Assembly: GCA_016872125.1 (NCBI GenBank)
Contig: VHBD01000003.1
Coordinates: forward strand, 1-25,370
Reading direction: 5' to 3'
Length of the DNA: 25,370 nucleotides
DNA from: Sphingomonadales bacterium
GTDB lineage: Bacteria > Bacteroidota > Bacteroidia > UBA7662
A program made the translations under genes and the position numbers. Of this stretch, positions 22,668 through 25,370 are shown piece by piece (position 1 is the stretch's first letter; every line of letters begins with the position of its first letter). The notes under the pieces were generated by a model. The model saw only the letters and a program-made list of their open reading frames with translations, was not told where the DNA came from and searched no databases.

Positions 22668-22994
22668 ATGAGTCAACAAGATTCAAATCCGGAAAATCAA
22701 ATCAATATTGAATTGGACGAACAAACTGCCGAAGGGGTGTATAGCAATTTGGCCATCATTACCCATTCCAATGCGGAGTTCGTGGTTGATTTTGTCCGAA
22801 TGATGCCTGGCCTTCCCAAGGCCAAGGTTAAATCACGGATTGTACTGACGCCGCAACATGCAAAGCGTTTGCTCCACGCATTGGCTGATAACATTGATAA
22901 GTTTGAGCAGGCGCACGGGGATATCGACCTCGGAGAAGTCATGGGTGGGGGATCCTTGCCTATGACTTTTGGGGGTCCTACAGCTCAGGCCTAA
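22668..22994 (+). CDS. DUF3467 family protein
   Basis: A 108-residue protein typical of DUF3467: an acidic N-terminus (INIELDEQTAEGVYSNLAIITHSNAEFVVDFVRMMPG), then KVKSRIVLTPQHAKRLLHALADNIDKFEQAHG, and a Gly-rich tail. The family is widespread in Bacteroidota and is very often encoded directly after rpoC. Its function is unknown; the small alpha/beta fold and constant position suggest a role linked to transcription or its control, but that is inference from context. It is probably the last gene of the rpo transcript. The stop lies 22 bp from the end of the convergent protease gene, with no room for a separate terminator. Confidence 0.9.
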   Translation: MSQQDSNPENQINIELDEQTAEGVYSNLAIITHSNAEFVVDFVRMMPGLPKAKVKSRIVLTPQHAKRLLHALADNIDKFEQAHGDIDLGEVMGGGSLPMTFGGPTAQA

Positions 22995-23016
22995 AATTTA
23001 CACGACCGTCCTTTTG

Positions 23017-25370
23017 CTAAGGTTGCAAGAGGTAACGTTGCACGGATCTGCCACCCCTTTGGTCTTGAAACTGAAGAAGGTAATAACCTCGGGGCAGGGA
23101 TAGTTTGTTAGCGGTTCCCAAAAGGACATCCCAATATAAGAGATCTTGTTGGCAGGCTTCAGGGCTCCATTGCTTGGTGTACAGGGTTCGGCCGGTAAGG
23201 TCAATGATTTGGGCCTCCAGGCCCAAGGGGAGTTCCAATTCGCGGATATCCAAGGTGAGATAACCATTGCCGGGGTTGGGGTAAACGGTTGGTGCACGCA
23301 TCAAAAATTCTTGAATTCCAACAGGAGGGATGACGACAACTTCCTTGTGCTGAAGGAGTGAATCGACGCATTGGTTTGCTCCGTAAACCCAAAGGCTTAT
23401 GGGATAAACCCCTGCTTGGTTGTAACGTTTCTGAGGGGCATAGCCAGCAGTGGGCGGAGAACCATCCCCAAAATTCCATACATAATAGGATCCGTATTGA
23501 CTTTGATTCAACAGGCCTAACAAAGCACCCCGAACAATGGTGTCTCTTGTTAGGGAAAATGCAGCAACAGGAGTGTAGGGAATGCTGATGATGCGCGTGA
23601 TGCTGTCGGTCCCAAAACGGTTGTATGCGATTAGGGTAACCGACACAGAACCCAGCGGAGGGTTTAGGGTAACCTGCGTGGCGGCAGAGGTCAAGCCGCC
23701 CGGCAACAGCCAACGAATACTGTCCGCAAAGGTTGCATCCGATCGAACCTGCAATTGAATGGGTCTGCACCCCGAGGTTTCCCAATCAAAGGATGCCAAG
23801 GGAGCCATGGAATCCACCAAGACTTGGAAGTCGTCCAAGTAGAGGTTATTACCCTGGCGATTAAAGAACTCCACTCGAAGGATCACCGAAGAGGCAGGCC
23901 TCAAATGGGCAAGATTCAAGGTATCTCTTCGCCATTGGTGGGTATAGAAGGGTATGAAGGCCGTGGAATCGGGTGCGGTGGTTCCGAGGCTTGTGCCGCC
24001 TTGGGCCCATAGCCTTTGGTAGGTCGTTCCGCAATCGGTGGAAGCCGAAATCAAAAGCGAATCCCAAGCGGTCTGGTTCTGGGTTTGGCTACGGTTGTTG
24101 TGCGCGTAGGCCCTTTGAAAACGGAACAAAAATCTACCGCTGTTCGGAATTGGGATTTGCCCGGTTTCGATATAATCTCTTTGGTTTAAATTGTTATAAT
24201 TAAAGGCATTGATGTACAATGAACGAAATCCTGTGGCCAGGCCGGAACTGGTGGAATAGGACCAAGTGATATCGTTATCAGGATTGAATGTCCGGTAACC
24301 TGTGGTGGTCAGGGTTCCCGTTTCGAAGTTTTGGAGCAAGGGCGTGGACCACCTTGCACGCACATTTAAATTATGTTGCAGAAAGTTGTCCGTGCTATCA
24401 TCTTCAAGCACCTGGTTCGGCCACGCTTGGATATAAACGGTGGTTGCCGAGGGTTGACTACCCCCCGGAGGGGAGAGGAGTAGGGTTCCGGCGGCTACCG
24501 TGTCGCTAAGGTTAGGGCCCAAGGGAACGGGCCTTTGGATGAAGGTAAGGTTGTTGGGGTTAAGACCATACTCTAATCGATAAGAGGGCACAATAGAATC
24601 TCCCTGGTTCGTGACGATGTAGGTCAATTGAAGACTGTCCGCACAGAGTGGGGAGGGTTGAACCAAGGGCCCGCGGACTGTAAGGTTGTAACGACCACGG
24701 TAAGGGGGTGTGGGGGTATGAGTCAACGCCAAGAGTCGGAAGGCTGAATCCACCTGCAGCAATCCGTTACCGTATTGATTATCCTCACCGAGGCTGCCCA
24801 AATCCAGGCCGGATTGATACAAACCCCGCAAAAGGGTACTTCCCGGTAAATTAGGGAAAGCTTCTTTGAGAAGAAGGACTGCACCTGAAACATGGGGCGA
24901 TGCCATGGAAGTTCCCGTAAGGTTTGCGTATCCCGAGACTCCCCCTACGGACCGAACATTGGTACCAGGTGCGACAAGTTCAGGCTTGATAAGCAAGGAG
25001 GAATCGGTACTCAGGCAAATTGAGGGACCCCTGCTGGACGAAGATGCGATGTTAATCACATTGGTGGGGCTTACACTCACATTGCCTGTGCAGAACACAT
25101 TGACATCGTTGATGTTGATGTTCTTGGGGGAGGTGATGGTGGAAGCGCCGGATCCGCTATTTCCTGCCGAAAAAACCACGGCAATACCCGCAGCAGATAA
25201 AGCATTGAAAAGGGGAACATAGGTTGGGCTGTTGCATTGGGCAATGTCTTGGGTGGATCCCCCCCAACTGTTGTTGATCACATCGGGCATGTCATGAACT
25301 GTGGAGGTCAAGCCGTCGGGATTCAAGGCCCACTGAAAAGCGGCCGTGGTGGAACCTCCCGTACACAGGG
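23017..25370 (-). CDS. Secreted subtilisin-like (S8) protease with T9SS sorting domain, N-terminus cut by window edge
   Basis: The frame is open to the right edge, so the signal peptide and the catalytic Asp and His lie outside. Visible are VINNSWGG, the oxyanion region VVFSAGNSGSG, and the nucleophile loop GTSMASPHVSGAVLLL (catalytic Ser codon at 24907-24909). Next comes a CARDB-like beta domain (CADSLQLTYIVTNQGDS), then a MAM/jelly-roll-like domain ending NLYLDDFQVLVD. A PKD domain follows (YYVWNFGDGSPPTAGYAPQKRYNQAGVYPISLWVYG). The end is a type A T9SS sorting domain (VYPNPGNGYLTLDI ... GYYLLQF). The last signal sends the protein through the Por machinery to the cell surface or medium. The gene is convergent with the DUF3467 gene. 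Its target proteins are unknown; a nutritional role is likely. Confidence 0.92.
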   Translation of the reverse strand, partial: LCTGGSTTAAFQWALNPDGLTSTVHDMPDVINNSWGGSTQDIAQCNSPTYVPLFNALSAAGIAVVFSAGNSGSGASTITSPKNININDVNVFCTGNVSVSPTNVINIASSSSRGPSICLSTDSSLLIKPELVAPGTNVRSVGGVSGYANLTGTSMASPHVSGAVLLLKEAFPNLPGSTLLRGLYQSGLDLGSLGEDNQYGNGLLQVDSAFRLLALTHTPTPPYRGRYNLTVRGPLVQPSPLCADSLQLTYIVTNQGDSIVPSYRLEYGLNPNNLTFIQRPVPLGPNLSDTVAAGTLLLSPPGGSQPSATTVYIQAWPNQVLEDDSTDNFLQHNLNVRARWSTPLLQNFETGTLTTTGYRTFNPDNDITWSYSTSSGLATGFRSLYINAFNYNNLNQRDYIETGQIPIPNSGRFLFRFQRAYAHNNRSQTQNQTAWDSLLISASTDCGTTYQRLWAQGGTSLGTTAPDSTAFIPFYTHQWRRDTLNLAHLRPASSVILRVEFFNRQGNNLYLDDFQVLVDSMAPLASFDWETSGCRPIQLQVRSDATFADSIRWLLPGGLTSAATQVTLNPPLGSVSVTLIAYNRFGTDSITRIISIPYTPVAAFSLTRDTIVRGALLGLLNQSQYGSYYVWNFGDGSPPTAGYAPQKRYNQAGVYPISLWVYGANQCVDSLLQHKEVVVIPPVGIQEFLMRAPTVYPNPGNGYLTLDIRELELPLGLEAQIIDLTGRTLYTKQWSPEACQQDLLYWDVLLGTANKLSLPRGYYLLQFQDQRGGRSVQRYLLQP

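Overview
The window comes from a member of the Bacteroidota. The evidence is a secreted subtilase ending in a type IX secretion (Por) sorting domain, several promoters with the TTG...TAnnTTTG signature of this phylum, weak or absent Shine-Dalgarno sequences, and the gene order rpsU - xerC-like recombinase - tRNAs - tuf - tRNA-Trp - secE - nusG - rplKAJL - rpoBC - DUF3467. I cannot place it below phylum level.

Positions 1-3398 are a visibly AT-richer accessory segment ending at the 3' end of a tRNA-Pro gene. It looks like the integrase end of an integrated element. It holds the tail of a probable gene at the left edge, a serine recombinase, a cysteine-bearing lipoprotein, and a 489-residue tyrosine integrase with a 52-residue ORF overlapping its end. 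A large inverted repeat and a short direct repeat lie between the integrase and the tRNA. The other end of the element is outside the window.

Positions 3632-8113 are a chromosomal block, all on the + strand: an RmlD-like NAD(P)-dependent reductase, a LeuT-type sodium:amino-acid symporter, a 47-residue single-helix membrane protein, a membrane-anchored double helix-hairpin-helix protein, and a short-chain-type acyl-CoA dehydrogenase. The first four genes are tightly spaced.

Positions 8142-22994 are the translation and transcription core: rpsU, a XerC/D recombinase, tRNA-Thr(TGT), tRNA-Tyr(GTA), tRNA-Gly(TCC), tRNA-Thr(GGT), tuf, tRNA-Trp(CCA), secE, nusG, rplK, rplA, rplJ, rplL, rpoB, rpoC and a DUF3467 protein. 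Strong hairpins without good T-tracts sit between tRNA-Gly and tRNA-Thr, between tuf and tRNA-Trp, and between rplL and rpoB. They are candidates for RNA processing or attenuation. rplA needs a GTG start and rpoB a TTG start. From 23017 to the right edge a subtilisin-like protease gene runs convergently and is cut off at its N-terminal end.

I see no defence island, CRISPR array or clearly new multi-gene system. The best candidates for something under-described are the integrase with its overlapping 52-residue ORF and attachment-region repeats, and the tiny membrane protein paired with the LeuT-type transporter.
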